This document shows, in pieces, positions 45,963-54,276 of a stretch of 54,276 nt of DNA. The position numbers and the translations under genes were made by a program. Within the stretch, counting starts at the first letter, position 1; every line of letters begins with the position of its first letter. Source of the stretch: Clostridiales bacterium (lineage in GTDB: Bacteria; Bacillota; Clostridia; Lachnospirales; Lachnospiraceae); contig JAAYNW010000015.1 in assembly GCA_012520655.1 (NCBI GenBank), forward strand, positions 1-54,276, in the 5' to 3' direction. Below the pieces are notes generated by a model. It was not told the DNA's origin. It worked only from the letters and a program-made list of their open reading frames with translations, and did no database searches.

Positions 45963-45991
45963 TTGTCATATGACTTTACACGTGATAAAAT
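45963..45991 (+). promoter_or_regulatory. nad operon promoter with possible NiaR-type site
   Basis: TTGTCA (45963-45968), a 17-bp spacer and TAAAAT (45986-45991) form a good sigma-A promoter 33 bp ahead of nadA. The sequence ACAAGTGTCTTGTCATATG around the -35 box resembles, from memory, the GTGTCTTGACA-type sites of the niacin repressor NiaR. The promoter is seen directly; the repressor site is inferred. Confidence 0.55.
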
Positions 45992-46023
45992 AAGCAGCAG
46001 TACAATTTAGAGAGGAATATGAG

Positions 46024-46932
46024 ATGGACACTATAATAAAGCGGATAGAGCAATTAAAGCGAGAAAAGGAAGTAGCAATATTAGCTCACTATTATACCGA
46101 CGAACGGATTCAAGCACTTGCCGATTATGTTGGGGATTCCTATTATCTCAGTAAAATTGCGACGGAAATACCGCAAAAGGCAATTTTATTCTGCGGCGTG
46201 ACCTTTATGGGGGAGAGCGCTAAGCTGCTCAATCCCGAGAAGACAATAATAATGCCGGACAGCAATGCGGATTGTCCGATGGCGCATATGGCAGATATCG
46301 ATGAGATAAAGGCAGTAAGAGAAAAATATAAAGATATAGCGGTGGTTTGTTATGTTAATTCAACCGCAGAAATTAAGGCGCATTCGGATGTATGTGTGAC
46401 ATCGGCAAACGCACTGAAAATAGTAAAAGCGTTGCCGAATAAAAATATCTATTTTATTCCTGACGCAAATTTAGGAAGATATATTGCGAATATGATTCCC
46501 GAAAAAAACTTCGTGTTGAGCAATGGGTTCTGTCATGTACATACAAGCATCAAAAAAGAAAATGTGCAAAAAGCGAAGGAGCTTTACCCGGAGGCTTTGG
46601 TTCTGGCTCATCCCGAATGCACGTGGGACGTGCTGGAGATGGCGGATTATATAGGAAGCACTTCCGGAATCATAGATTATACGGTAAAAAGTGATGCGGA
46701 GATTTTCATCATATGCACGGAAATGGGAATATTGTATGAACTGGAATTAAAGAATCCGGTCAAAAAATTCTATTCGGTAGGACATAGGCAATTCTGTCCG
46801 CATATGAAACGAATAACCCCGGAACAGCTTCTGGAGCAGCTTGAAACTCCGAGTAATATTGTCGAGTTGAATGAAGAAATGCACAATAATGCGAATAAGG
46901 CATTGGAAAGAATGATGGTTATGTCGAAATAA
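46024..46932 (+). CDS. nadA: Quinolinate synthase NadA
   Basis: A 302-residue 4Fe-4S enzyme that condenses iminoaspartate with dihydroxyacetone phosphate to quinolinate, the precursor of the NAD pyridine ring. The three cluster cysteines typical of the short bacterial form are visible in DSNADCPMA, SNGFCHVH and RQFCPHMKRI. Other family motifs are LAHYYTDERIQ, VTFMGESAKLLNP and AHPECTWDVLEMADYIGSTS. It is the first gene of nadA-nadB-nadC, with a 45963-45991 promoter and AGAGGAAT ahead of the start. The iminoaspartate is supplied by NadB, 11 bp downstream. Length is normal. Confidence 0.97.
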   Translation: MDTIIKRIEQLKREKEVAILAHYYTDERIQALADYVGDSYYLSKIATEIPQKAILFCGVTFMGESAKLLNPEKTIIMPDSNADCPMAHMADIDEIKAVREKYKDIAVVCYVNSTAEIKAHSDVCVTSANALKIVKALPNKNIYFIPDANLGRYIANMIPEKNFVLSNGFCHVHTSIKKENVQKAKELYPEALVLAHPECTWDVLEMADYIGSTSGIIDYTVKSDAEIFIICTEMGILYELELKNPVKKFYSVGHRQFCPHMKRITPEQLLEQLETPSNIVELNEEMHNNANKALERMMVMSK

Positions 46933-46943
46933 GGTGATTAGGA

Positions 46944-48257
46944 ATGAAGACTAGGACAGATGTTATTATAGTAGGGACAGGGGTAGCCGGACTGTGCTGT
47001 GCTCTTAACCTGCCGGAGGATAAAGAGATTCTGATGATTACGAAGAGTTCATTGGAGATGAGCGATTCTTATTTGGCTCAGGGAGGAATATGTACGCTGA
47101 AGGATGAAGGGGATTATAGCAGCTTCTTTACAGATACTTTAAAAGCCGGGCACTTCGAGAATGACCGGGCGGCAGTTCGTCAAATGATTCGCAAATCGCC
47201 GGAGATAATTAAAGATCTAATTTCCTATGGGGTCGAATTCGAGCAAAAGGACGGAAAATTTCTTTATACGAAAGAAGGTGCCCATTCTTCCCCCAGAATT
47301 TTATATCATAAGGATATTACAGGGAAGGAAATTACCCGGAAGCTTTTAGCGCAGGTTAAGAAGAAAAAAAATATTGTAATCATGGAATATACGGAAATGA
47401 TAGATTTGGCAGTCTGTAGAAATCGCTGCTTCGGCATCATCTTGCGAACGGAAGGCGGGGAGATTACGAGAGTGGATTCCGATTATACAGTATTGGCTAC
47501 CGGCGGAATCGGAGGTCTATACAAGGATTCCACCAACTATTCCCATCTGACCGGAGATTCGTTGGCAATTGCGATAAGACACGGAATCAAACTGAAAAAT
47601 ATTAATTACATTCAAATACATCCTACGACGCTGTATTCTAAAAAAAAGGGAAGACGTTTTCTGATTTCGGAATCGGTGCGTGGAGAAGGGGCTTATTTGC
47701 TGAATGGATGCAAGAGACGCTTTGTGGACGAGCTTTTGCCGAGGGATTTGCTGACGCAGAAAATACTCAACCAGATGGAGAAAGAGGGAAGCGGGCATGT
47801 GTGGCTTTCCGTTACACATCTGGGTGCCAATGCCATTAAGAACAGATTTCCCAATATATATAAGCATTGTATGGAGGAAGGAATCGACATTACAAAAGAC
47901 TGCATTCCTGTAACACCGGCACAGCATTATTTCATGGGAGGAATCGCTGCAGACCTTCACAGCAAGACATCTATGGAGCACTTGTACGCCGTCGGGGAGA
48001 CGAGCTGCAACGGTGTACATGGAGCGAACCGCCTTGCCAGCAATTCGCTGCTCGAAAGTCTGGTTTTTGCCAAAGAGGCAGCAAGGCACATTTCCGATAC
48101 ATTTCAAAGAACAAAAGCCTCTCCCGGAGGTATGGATTCTGATATATACGTTGACTATGAACAGTTAAGCGAGGAAAATAAGAAACTAATTTTAAAGGAA
48201 ATAGAAAGGATTAATAAAAATGAACAACGAAATAACTTTCAAATTAAATGTGGATAA
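46944..48257 (+). CDS. nadB: L-aspartate oxidase NadB (short form)
   Basis: A 437-residue FAD enzyme that oxidises L-aspartate to iminoaspartate for NadA. The dinucleotide-binding motif VGTGVAGLCCALNL is at the N-terminus; DSYLAQGGICTL, TGGIGGLYKDSTNYSHLTGD, QHYFMGGIAADLHSKTS and HGANRLASNSLLESLVFA are succinate-dehydrogenase-superfamily signatures specific to NadB. The C-terminal helical domain is shortened compared with the 540-residue enterobacterial enzyme, as in other Clostridia. AAGGTGATT precedes the start. The 3' end overlaps nadC by 38 bp, so they are translationally coupled. Confidence 0.95.
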   Translation: MKTRTDVIIVGTGVAGLCCALNLPEDKEILMITKSSLEMSDSYLAQGGICTLKDEGDYSSFFTDTLKAGHFENDRAAVRQMIRKSPEIIKDLISYGVEFEQKDGKFLYTKEGAHSSPRILYHKDITGKEITRKLLAQVKKKKNIVIMEYTEMIDLAVCRNRCFGIILRTEGGEITRVDSDYTVLATGGIGGLYKDSTNYSHLTGDSLAIAIRHGIKLKNINYIQIHPTTLYSKKKGRRFLISESVRGEGAYLLNGCKRRFVDELLPRDLLTQKILNQMEKEGSGHVWLSVTHLGANAIKNRFPNIYKHCMEEGIDITKDCIPVTPAQHYFMGGIAADLHSKTSMEHLYAVGETSCNGVHGANRLASNSLLESLVFAKEAARHISDTFQRTKASPGGMDSDIYVDYEQLSEENKKLILKEIERINKNEQRNNFQIKCG

Positions 48258-49080
48258 CCTTATTATGCAGTCTTTAAGGGAGGATATATCGAGCGAAGAT
48301 GTGTCGACCAATTCGGTTATCCGGAGCAGTAAAACAGGACGAGTTCAACTTCTATGCAAGCAAGACGGTGTTATAGCGGGGATGGATGTTTTTTTTCGCG
48401 TATTTTCTATTCTGGATCCTTCAGCTGAGCTGGAGGCATATGTAAAGGATGGGGATATAGTTAAGAACGGAGATTTGCTCGCGGTTGTTACGGCAGATGT
48501 GAGGGCGCTGCTCTCGGGTGAAAGGACAGCACTTAACTTTTTGCAGCGCATGAGCGGAATCGCTACATATACACGGTCGATTGCCGATATGCTGAAAGGA
48601 AGTAAGTCCAAACTGCTGGATACGAGGAAGACTACCCCCAATATGAGGATATTTGAAAAATATGCGGTTAAGGTGGGAGGCGGCTATAACCACCGGTATA
48701 ACCTCTCCGACGGCATTTTGCTAAAAGATAACCATATTGCGGCAGCGGGCGGAGTGAAGAAAGCCGTGGAATTGGCCAGAGAATATGCACCGTTTGTACG
48801 GAAGATAGAAATAGAGGCAGAAAGCCTGGAGATGGTGGAAGAGGCGCTGGAAGCAGGTGCGGATATCATCATGCTGGATAACATGAGCACAGATATGATG
48901 AAACAAGCTGTAGAAATAATAGACGGCAAGGCGGAAACAGAGTGCTCGGGAAATGTGACAAAGGAACGTGTCGAAGAACTGGCAAAGATCGGTGTCGATT
49001 ATATATCCTGCGGGGCACTGACTCATTCGGCTCCTATCTTAGATATATCGTTAAAGAACCTTACTATAATAGATAAATAA
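48220..49080 (+). CDS. nadC: Nicotinate-nucleotide pyrophosphorylase NadC
   Basis: A 286-residue phosphoribosyltransferase (carboxylating) that converts quinolinate and PRPP to nicotinate mononucleotide and CO2. Family motifs include EDISSEDVSTNS, SGERTALNFLQRMSGIAT, LLDTRKTTPNMRIFEKYAVK with the catalytic arginine and lysine, GGGYNHRYNLSDGILLKDNH and EIEAESLEMVEEALEAGAD followed by MLDNMS. GAAAGG lies ahead of the start, which is inside the end of nadB. It is the last gene of the operon; an intrinsic terminator follows 20 bp later. Confidence 0.97.
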   Translation: MNNEITFKLNVDNLIMQSLREDISSEDVSTNSVIRSSKTGRVQLLCKQDGVIAGMDVFFRVFSILDPSAELEAYVKDGDIVKNGDLLAVVTADVRALLSGERTALNFLQRMSGIATYTRSIADMLKGSKSKLLDTRKTTPNMRIFEKYAVKVGGGYNHRYNLSDGILLKDNHIAAAGGVKKAVELAREYAPFVRKIEIEAESLEMVEEALEAGADIIMLDNMSTDMMKQAVEIIDGKAETECSGNVTKERVEELAKIGVDYISCGALTHSAPILDISLKNLTIIDK

Positions 49081-49100
49081 AAAATTAACCATAATAAACC

Positions 49101-49138
49101 ATGCTGCGAGAGACTGTTGCCTTAAGCAGCATTTTTTG
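49101..49138 (+). terminator. nad operon terminator
   Basis: ATGCTGC (49101-49107) pairs with GCAGCAT (49126-49132), followed by TTTTTG. It lies 20 bp behind the nadC stop. Confidence 0.85.
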
Positions 49139-49244
49139 TATAGAATGCACCGCCTAATAATAGCAAATTCAAAGGTCGTAGCGGTAATATCTGCCTGCCC
49201 AAATCATATATTTAAAATATATAAATAAATTGTGGTGGCTGTAA

Positions 49245-49814
49245 ATGTATAATTCAATAAACGCGATGGATGATTCAATAAACAATTATTCTATGTCTCA
49301 TATCTTAGATACCTTTAAGGCATTTGTGGAAGCAGTTATACCATGGACTCCAAGGTTGGCGGCGGAATACGGGGATATTCAATATCCCGGCGCAATTGAT
49401 GCACTTACCTATGAATATTTAATTTATTCCTTAAATAAGGTGGGGGATTTTGCGTTATTGAATTCGACGGTAAAGATTCTCGATATGGCAGCAAGAGAAC
49501 TGATATTTCGGGGAGGCAATGAATTCTCGCTGGACTTTGGGGGAGGAGGGAGAATAACATTTGCCGCTTTAGTGCCGGGCGACAGGCTGGCGGCGCTGAA
49601 TATCTTGAAGCAGCAGGAAATTGCTTCCTTCAACAGCCCGATATTTACGGATAAATATATCGTAGATACGCTGGTAGGATTAACGATGATGGGATATTAT
49701 TCGGAGTGGTTCGGTTATGGTACCACCCGTTTGGATGAGCCGAACCAAAGAGTGTTGGAATTCGCTCCTTTCAGTTGGGAGCAGGTAGAATATCCGGGAC
49801 CTGACAGAGAATAG
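49245..49814 (+). CDS. Gluconate 2-dehydrogenase subunit 3-like protein
   Basis: A 189-residue protein resembling the small subunit (subunit 3, PF13618-like) that accompanies GMC-type flavoprotein dehydrogenases. The C-terminal part, MGYYSEWFGYGTTRLDEPNQ and WEQVEYPGP, matches such partners best. Unlike many subunit 3 proteins it has no visible twin-arginine signal, so it may stay in the cytoplasm. The N-terminus carries a small internal repeat (YNSINAMDDSINN). The start has GGTGG upstream. A GMC oxidoreductase gene begins 33 bp downstream, which supports the assignment, but that gene is interrupted, so the complex may be lost. Confidence 0.65.
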   Translation: MYNSINAMDDSINNYSMSHILDTFKAFVEAVIPWTPRLAAEYGDIQYPGAIDALTYEYLIYSLNKVGDFALLNSTVKILDMAARELIFRGGNEFSLDFGGGGRITFAALVPGDRLAALNILKQQEIASFNSPIFTDKYIVDTLVGLTMMGYYSEWFGYGTTRLDEPNQRVLEFAPFSWEQVEYPGPDRE

Positions 49815-49847
49815 ACATATATAGAAAGGAAAATCGCGGTGTAAAAT

Positions 49848-51551
49848 ATGAATTATGATGCGGATGTTATAGTAATCGGAGCAGGAGGAGGGGGCGCGGT
49901 TGTCGCAAAGGAATTGGGTGAAAAGGGCTTAAAGGTATTGATTCTGGAAGCCGGCCCTTGGTATGGGAATTCGAAGTGGCCCGAACCTAACGCTGAACCC
50001 GGCGAAAAAAGCAGCTCCTCCATTGAAGATTTAGACCTTCAAATATTGAAGGAATGTTTTACCGATTTGGAAAATGATATGAATTCTATGATAAACGGCA
50101 AATTCCGATGGGGACCTGCAGACCGGAACCGAAGACCTTGACCGAGAAATATCGCAAACGGCGGGATTATCTGGCAAGTTGCGGGAGTGGGCGGGACAAC
50201 GTTGATGTATACCGCTAATTGTCCCCGAGCATACCCTATGGCTGTCGATAATGTCTGGCCGATATCGTACGATGAACTGATTCCGTATTATGAGAAGGTT
50301 GAAGCAACGCTCCCTGTAATTGACAGCAGGTCTACGGCCAAGGAGGATATATTTTACTATGGAGCCCAGCAGGCCGATTGGAATGAATTGACGGGAAAAA
50401 ATATTACGAGCCCGGGTTACAGGGCGCAGCCGAATGCTATTCTGCTCAGGAATGAAACGGCCAGTATACCGGATTACGATAGGGAAAGGGATGGGGCCTA
50501 CGGCTGTACCTTTAGAGGACATTGTATAAACGGATGCCACATAGGACCAAAAGTGCAGGCGGTAGCTAAGAGGTCTACTTTTGCGAGCTATGTTCCGTGG
50601 GCGCTTTATTCGGGAAATGTAGAGATAAGGCCCAACTCCTTTGTGACGCAGATTCTGACGGAGGAAGACAGCGAATCGGAGATATGTGCGGCAGGAGTTA
50701 TATATAAAGATTCATGGACCGGAGTAATATCTGAAATGAGATCCAAAGTGGTAATTATGGCTGGGGGATCCATCGAAACTCCGAGACTCTGGCTTAATTC
50801 CGGATTGCCCCGCAATCCTTGGGTAGGAAGGGGCCTGGTCAATCACTGGATGGACAGCGTGACAGGAATATTCGACGAAGAAATTCTGATGGAGGTTTTG
50901 GGGAAACCGGACATCAGTCCGTTTGTAGGTCAGAATGCGGCAGCCAGATTTGATTTTCCCGGAGTCGGTGCTATACAGACCATGGGTTTTAGTCCCGGCT
51001 TATATTCCTCCGGCTTTTATGGCATAAGCGATAAGGGATTTGCTGAATTTAACCAAGTAAGCCCTGATGCAATCTGGAACATGGAGGGAGGAGTAATCGG
51101 CCCGAAGTTAAAGGAATTGATGAAAGACTATAGAAGAACTTTGAGCTTGCTCATACTTACGGATGATGAGGTCAACCAAAAAAATGGAGTGAGTCTGAAT
51201 TATAAAATCAGGGATGAGAATGGATTTATACCTAAAATAGTTTATTATCCGGGCGCAAGGGACAGAGTAAAACGTGACAGACTAGCAACTATAGGAGCGG
51301 ATATTCTCAAAAAGGCCGGTGCCAAAACAATATTACGCTCCAACTGGCCGGCTAATTTATATATACATATTCAATCTACCATGCGTATGGGATTTGTTAC
51401 GGATACCAACTGCGAAGCGAGACAGGTAAAGCGGCTGTTCATAGCCGATAACAGCGTATTGTATAATTCCCTGGGAGGCCCCAATCCTACGCTTACAACG
51501 CAGGCTCTTGCGGTACGCACCTCGGAAAAAATAAGCGAAAAATATTTCTGA
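49848..51551 (+). pseudogene. GMC-family oxidoreductase interrupted by one opal codon
   Basis: A 567-codon FAD-dependent dehydrogenase gene of the GMC (gluconate/sorbitol dehydrogenase-like) group. The N-terminus has VIVIGAGGGGAVVAKELGEK then VLILEAGPWYG. The first frame ends at TGA 50139-50141 after WGPADRNRRP, and the same frame continues as PRNIANGGIIWQVAGVGGTT. Homologues have Trp at this point (RPPWPRN-like), so a TGG-to-TGA change explains the stop. The rest is intact: GCTFRGHCINGCHIGPK, WVGRGLVNHWMDSVTG and the C-terminal SLGGPNPTLTTQALAVRTSE. No strong restart site follows, though the frame has an ATG at about 50205. It would lack the FAD-binding fold, so activity is unlikely. Confidence 0.85.
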
Positions 51552-51556
51552 TAAGA

Positions 51557-51590
51557 GGGCTGCGCACTAAATAATATAGTGCCGCAGCCT
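51557..51590. terminator. Bidirectional hairpin behind the GMC gene
   Basis: GGCTGCGCACT (51558-51568) pairs with AGTGCCGCAGCC (51578-51589) with one bulge. The plus-strand sequence beyond is moderately T-rich (TATTCTTATGATTACTTTTTT). It lies between convergent genes and may serve both. Confidence 0.6.
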
Positions 51591-51652
51591 ATTCTTATGA
51601 TTACTTTTTTCTTCATCAAGCTTCTAAGAGGGGGCTAGCGGTAGCTTCGCGC

Positions 51653-52252
51653 TTATAGGAGCTGAACGCGAAAAGCAGTAGTCTGAGGCGGTATACTGGC
51701 CGTCTGGAAATTTGCATGCTCCACCCTAACCAGCTGTCTGGGGCGGATCTCACATAGATTAATAAGTCTCTCTTTCTGGTCCAGGATAACTGTTGTGTTC
51801 GTGATGACAAACCTGATCTGACGGGATAGGCTGTTAGGATTTCCTGTGTAAAGAAACCCGTTTTTCACGTCGACTCTGACAACTCGATCTGTTGTGACGC
51901 TGACCCTCTCTTCCCTCTGCCGTACAATGATTCGGAATGCGTTTGCCTGCGGAGGAATGCTTCTTGTCATAGCGGAGGAGAACTCGGCGTTGATTCGCAT
52001 TCCCTTTCTTACGCTGCAAGGGCAAAAATGTTCGCCGAATTGATTTATTATAACGGTATCCCGACCAACATTAAGTCTGAGGAGTTCAATGCGAATCATG
52101 TCGTTTTTCCCTCTTACCGCATAAGAGATTAATATATAGCCTGATGTTCTGCTGTTGGTATACACTTCTTCAACCAGGGCATTATCTATGCGCATGACAT
52201 TGCCGTGCTGAGATATTGTTCCCCTGCTGTCTGCTGCACTCGTATTGTTCAT
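51653..52252 (-). CDS. Unknown protein with two beta-rich repeats
   Basis: A 199-residue protein that I do not recognise. It contains two related units of about 85 residues (about 20-110 and 113-199). Each ends with a strand pattern of V/I-R-I/V, then IPPQANAFRI or IPPQTTAFRV, and each begins with alternating hydrophobic strands. The first unit has a CPCS motif (near residue 79). No signal peptide or membrane segment is present. The start at 52252 has TGAGG upstream. It stands alone between the GMC hairpin and the leuA leader. The alternating hydrophobic pattern and repeats resemble small structural or spore-associated proteins, but that is only a guess. Confidence 0.65.
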   Translation of the reverse strand: MNNTSAADSRGTISQHGNVMRIDNALVEEVYTNSRTSGYILISYAVRGKNDMIRIELLRLNVGRDTVIINQFGEHFCPCSVRKGMRINAEFSSAMTRSIPPQANAFRIIVRQREERVSVTTDRVVRVDVKNGFLYTGNPNSLSRQIRFVITNTTVILDQKERLINLCEIRPRQLVRVEHANFQTASIPPQTTAFRVQLL

Positions 52253-52420
52253 ATGAAACCTCAGGATTGTATGTTTATCTAGTTACATTATATGTCTGTG
52301 ACCCGAAGTGTGTCACATTAAGGCGGCAGGTGTAATCAAAAATAAACAGAATATATATCGGGAAATTTCATTGACAAAATAAAATGAAATGCATATAATA
52401 CATATAACTATAAACTGAAA

Positions 52421-52672
52421 GACATTGAAAAGGAATAGTAGCTGTTTAATAATTTTCAGAGACCTGTTGGATGGTGTGAAGCAGGAGTTAGAGAATAGTG
52501 AACTCGCCTTCGAGTCGCCGGCTGAAATTTAAGTAGGTTGTGCCGGAAGCCCACCGTTACAAGGGATAGATATTGGTTTTATTGTACCAGTATTGAGTTT
52601 GACCGAAATAGAGTGGTTAAGCAGATGATATAACTTCTGTCTCTTAGGGAGACAGGAGTTTTTTTATGTAAT
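52421..52672 (+). promoter_or_regulatory. T-box riboswitch leader (leucine specifier), first module
   Basis: The region has the ordered features of a T-box leader. Stem I contains the AGAGA...GGATGGTGTGA distal signature (52468-52489). The specifier region GTGAACTCGCC holds CTC (52503-52505), a leucine codon. The conserved AGTAGG...GCCGGAAGCCCACCGTTA block follows (52532-52560). Then come a T-box-like sequence AGAGTGGTTAAGCAG (52610-52624), degenerate after the UGGU that pairs with the tRNA 3' end, and an intrinsic terminator (52632-52660) with seven T. Uncharged tRNA-Leu should favour antitermination. The downstream gene leuA agrees with the specifier. Confidence 0.9.
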
Positions 52673-52792
52673 AGGAATTGGCATTCTATTAGATAAAAAT
52701 GCTCTGCATGATGCGCACCCATGTGCTCGGTGGACAAATTCAATTATTGACAGTAAAAGTATCGAAAAAGTGCATACATAAATGTATGAATT

Positions 52793-52856
52793 AGAGTGGT
52801 ACCGCGGAAGGCTCCCTTTTCGTCTCTTGACATCGGCAAGAGATGAAGGGAGCTTT
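52793..52856 (+). promoter_or_regulatory. Second T-box antiterminator/terminator module
   Basis: A canonical T-box sequence AGAGTGGTACCGCGG (52793-52807) is followed by a terminator stem GCTCCCTT/AAGGGAGC (52811-52818 with 52846-52853, inner stem TCTCTT/AAGAGA) and TTT. No second Stem I with specifier is visible in the 120 bp between the first terminator and this element. It lies 32 bp ahead of leuA and would give a second, tRNA-dependent or default, stop point. Confidence 0.85.
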
Positions 52857-52888
52857 AATAGTTTATATCACGAAAAGGAGATGCAGTT

Positions 52889-54276
52889 ATGAAGAGAAAA
52901 ATCTACGTATTTGACACAACGTTGAGAGATGGAGAACAGGTCCCCGGTGCAAAGCTGAATCTGGAGGAAAAATTGGATGTGGCGGTACAGATAGCCAAAA
53001 TGAAGGTCGATATGATGGAAGTAGGATTTCCGTCCTCGTCTCGAGGAGATTTTGAAGCAGTAAAAGCAATCAGTAAAAAAATCGGTCAGGAAGTATGTAT
53101 CGCAGCGCTTGGAAGAGCCGTCGAAGCGGACATCGATGCCATATATCAGAGCATTCATAAGGCGCAGGATCCTTTGATTCATATTGTACTCGGTTCATCT
53201 AAGGTACATGTATCGAAGAAGCTGCAGAAAACGCCTGAACAAATTATTGAAATAGGAGCTTCCTCCGTGAAATATGCTAAGCAATTCCTTCCCAAGGTGC
53301 AGTATTCCTTGGAGGATGCCAGCAGATCCGATTTTGAATATATGTGGAAAACAATAGAAGCGGTAGTGAAGGCGGGAGCCACTATCATTAATATTCCGGA
53401 TACCGTAGGCTATGCTGTGCCTGAACAATTCGGCCAATTGATTTATCGGATCAATGACAGGCTGAAGAATTTACATCCAGATGTATTGCTGAGCGTTCAT
53501 TGTCATAATGACACAGGACTCGCAACTGCCAATACTCTGGCGGCTGTGCGAAACGGAGCGGATAAAGTAGAATGTACCGTTAACGGAATCGGAGAGCGTG
53601 CAGGAAACACTTCTCTGGAAGAGGTGGTCATGGGAATCAAGCTGCACGAGGACTATTACGGCGGCTATACTACAATAGATACGAAGAAAATATATGAAAC
53701 TTCCCGTATGATCAGTGCCACGATGGGCTTGGACGTACAGGTCAATAAAGCGATTACGGGAGAAAATGCATTCGCCCATTCTTCGGGAATACATCAGGAC
53801 GGCTTGTTAAAGTCCAAGGATGTATATGAAATCATGGATCCAGAGACAGTAGGAGCTCCGCCTATGGAACTCGTATTGACGGCGAGGTCCGGCAAGCATG
53901 CCTTCCTGTATGTGACAAAAAAGTTGGGGTTTGAGATAGCTGAGGAAGATGTTCCAGAGATTTTTGACATGTTCCTTCAACTGGCTGACCGGAAGAAAGA
54001 AGTATATGATAATGACATACTGACGTTGTTTAAGAACTGTCCAAATGTCAAATGCATAATCGACAAGGAATTGTGGCAGCTGGAGGAATATCAGATAACC
54101 GCCACCAGTACTTTGCCCACCGCTACGGTCAAGCTGATAAGGGGGGACAAAAGGGTGGTAACGAGCAGCAGCGGTTCGGGAGTAATCGATGCTCTTTATA
54201 GTTCCATAATGGATGCCGTACAATATCCCATAGAGTTGATTGAATATAGAATCAATAACCTGAGCAGGGGAAAAGG
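52889..54276 (+). CDS. leuA: 2-isopropylmalate synthase LeuA (runs off the window)
   Basis: The first 462 codons of 2-isopropylmalate synthase, which condenses 2-oxoisovalerate with acetyl-CoA in the first committed step of leucine synthesis. The N-terminal TIM-barrel starts with [20 protein letters not shown]; the metal-binding histidines appear in [35 protein letters not shown] is the second signature, and [16 protein letters not shown] follows. From about residue 375 the LeuA regulatory (leucine feedback) domain begins and is not finished at the window end. AAAAGGAG precedes the ATG at 52889. It is controlled by the leucine T-box leader upstream. No stop was found up to 54276. Homocitrate or citramalate synthase is less likely given the leucine specifier. 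Confidence 0.93.
   Translation, partial: MKRKIYVFDTTLRDGEQVPGAKLNLEEKLDVAVQIAKMKVDMMEVGFPSSSRGDFEAVKAISKKIGQEVCIAALGRAVEADIDAIYQSIHKAQDPLIHIVLGSSKVHVSKKLQKTPEQIIEIGASSVKYAKQFLPKVQYSLEDASRSDFEYMWKTIEAVVKAGATIINIPDTVGYAVPEQFGQLIYRINDRLKNLHPDVLLSVHCHNDTGLATANTLAAVRNGADKVECTVNGIGERAGNTSLEEVVMGIKLHEDYYGGYTTIDTKKIYETSRMISATMGLDVQVNKAITGENAFAHSSGIHQDGLLKSKDVYEIMDPETVGAPPMELVLTARSGKHAFLYVTKKLGFEIAEEDVPEIFDMFLQLADRKKEVYDNDILTLFKNCPNVKCIIDKELWQLEEYQITATSTLPTATVKLIRGDKRVVTSSSGSGVIDALYSSIMDAVQYPIELIEYRINNLSRGK

Noticed and set aside
47517-48107. 196-codon minus-strand frame in nadB
   Set aside because: It is antisense to conserved NadB motifs and lacks a ribosome binding site or known domain.
50139-50141. 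Selenocysteine or reassigned TGA in the GMC gene
   Set aside because: Homologues have tryptophan here, not cysteine, and the gene uses TGG for its other tryptophans; a nonsense mutation is simpler.
1-54276. Prophage, insertion sequence, rRNA or tRNA genes
   Set aside because: No transposase, integrase, phage structural gene, rRNA stretch or tRNA cloverleaf was recognised on either strand.

Overview
The window looks like part of a low-to-moderate GC, spore-forming, anaerobic Firmicutes chromosome, most plausibly a Clostridia (Lachnospiraceae-like) genome. The grounds are strong AGGAGG-type ribosome binding sites, a T-box leader, PocR/AraC and YafY-type regulators, fused ATP-dependent dihydroxyacetone kinase, DUF4183 spore-surface-type proteins, a SLH/GLUG surface protein and a short NadB. 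No rRNA, tRNA, integrase, transposase or CRISPR array was seen. The species call is inference.

Layout. 0-5 kb: a frameshifted DUF2871 membrane protein, an aspartate racemase, a GNAT acetyltransferase, a ClC-type chloride transporter with a TrkA-C domain, and two regulatory scraps (a response-regulator/ABC-permease chimera and a YafY/WYL remnant). 4.9-8.9 kb: an AraC regulator divergent from a GH88 unsaturated-glycuronyl hydrolase and a DUF2264 protein with an internal out-of-frame deletion, a small polysaccharide-degradation locus. 9.1-16.4 kb: a segment that reads as visibly more GC-rich, with a collapsed two-component system and a 1756-codon secreted GLUG/SLH surface protein interrupted by one amber codon. 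16.5-19.7 kb: two DUF4183 proteins on the minus strand, one also carrying DUF11-like repeats. 19.8-24 kb: a PocR-type AraC regulator divergent from glycerol dehydrogenase and dihydroxyacetone kinase, a complete oxidative glycerol route. 24-29.4 kb: a lysophospholipase-like hydrolase, a membrane-anchored EEP phosphoesterase, and a HelD helicase fused to a GH31-type N-terminal domain. 29.5-35 kb: response regulator, histidine kinase, DUF362 lipoprotein, ArsP-like permease and an ECF S-component fused to a nucleoside-kinase-like P-loop domain. 35-41 kb: VOC protein, dienelactone-hydrolase-like protein, remnants of a MocR regulator and class III aminotransferase, an orphan response regulator with the tail of a lost ABC permease, and a PadR/flavodoxin-like/DJ-1 set. 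41-46 kb: frameshifted TetR, GGDEF protein, EamA transporter with a His-rich tail, an oddly built chemotaxis receptor and a DinB-like protein. 46-49 kb: nadABC. 49-52 kb: a gluconate-dehydrogenase-subunit-3-like protein with a GMC oxidoreductase cut by an opal codon, and an unknown two-repeat protein. 52.3 kb-end: a T-box leader with a second T-box/terminator module ahead of leuA, which runs off the window.

Genes that work together. Glycerol is oxidised to dihydroxyacetone by GldA and phosphorylated by DhaKL, with the PocR-like regulator as the probable sensor. NadA, NadB and NadC convert aspartate and dihydroxyacetone phosphate to nicotinate mononucleotide. The response regulator and kinase at 29.5 kb sit just upstream of an 11-bp-spaced direct repeat and the DUF362/ArsP pair, which suggests one regulated envelope system.

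A striking theme is gene decay. About fourteen loci are broken by homopolymer frameshifts, single nonsense codons or deletions that join unrelated fragments, many of them signalling genes. Some of the single-base events could be sequencing errors; the deletion chimeras cannot easily be.
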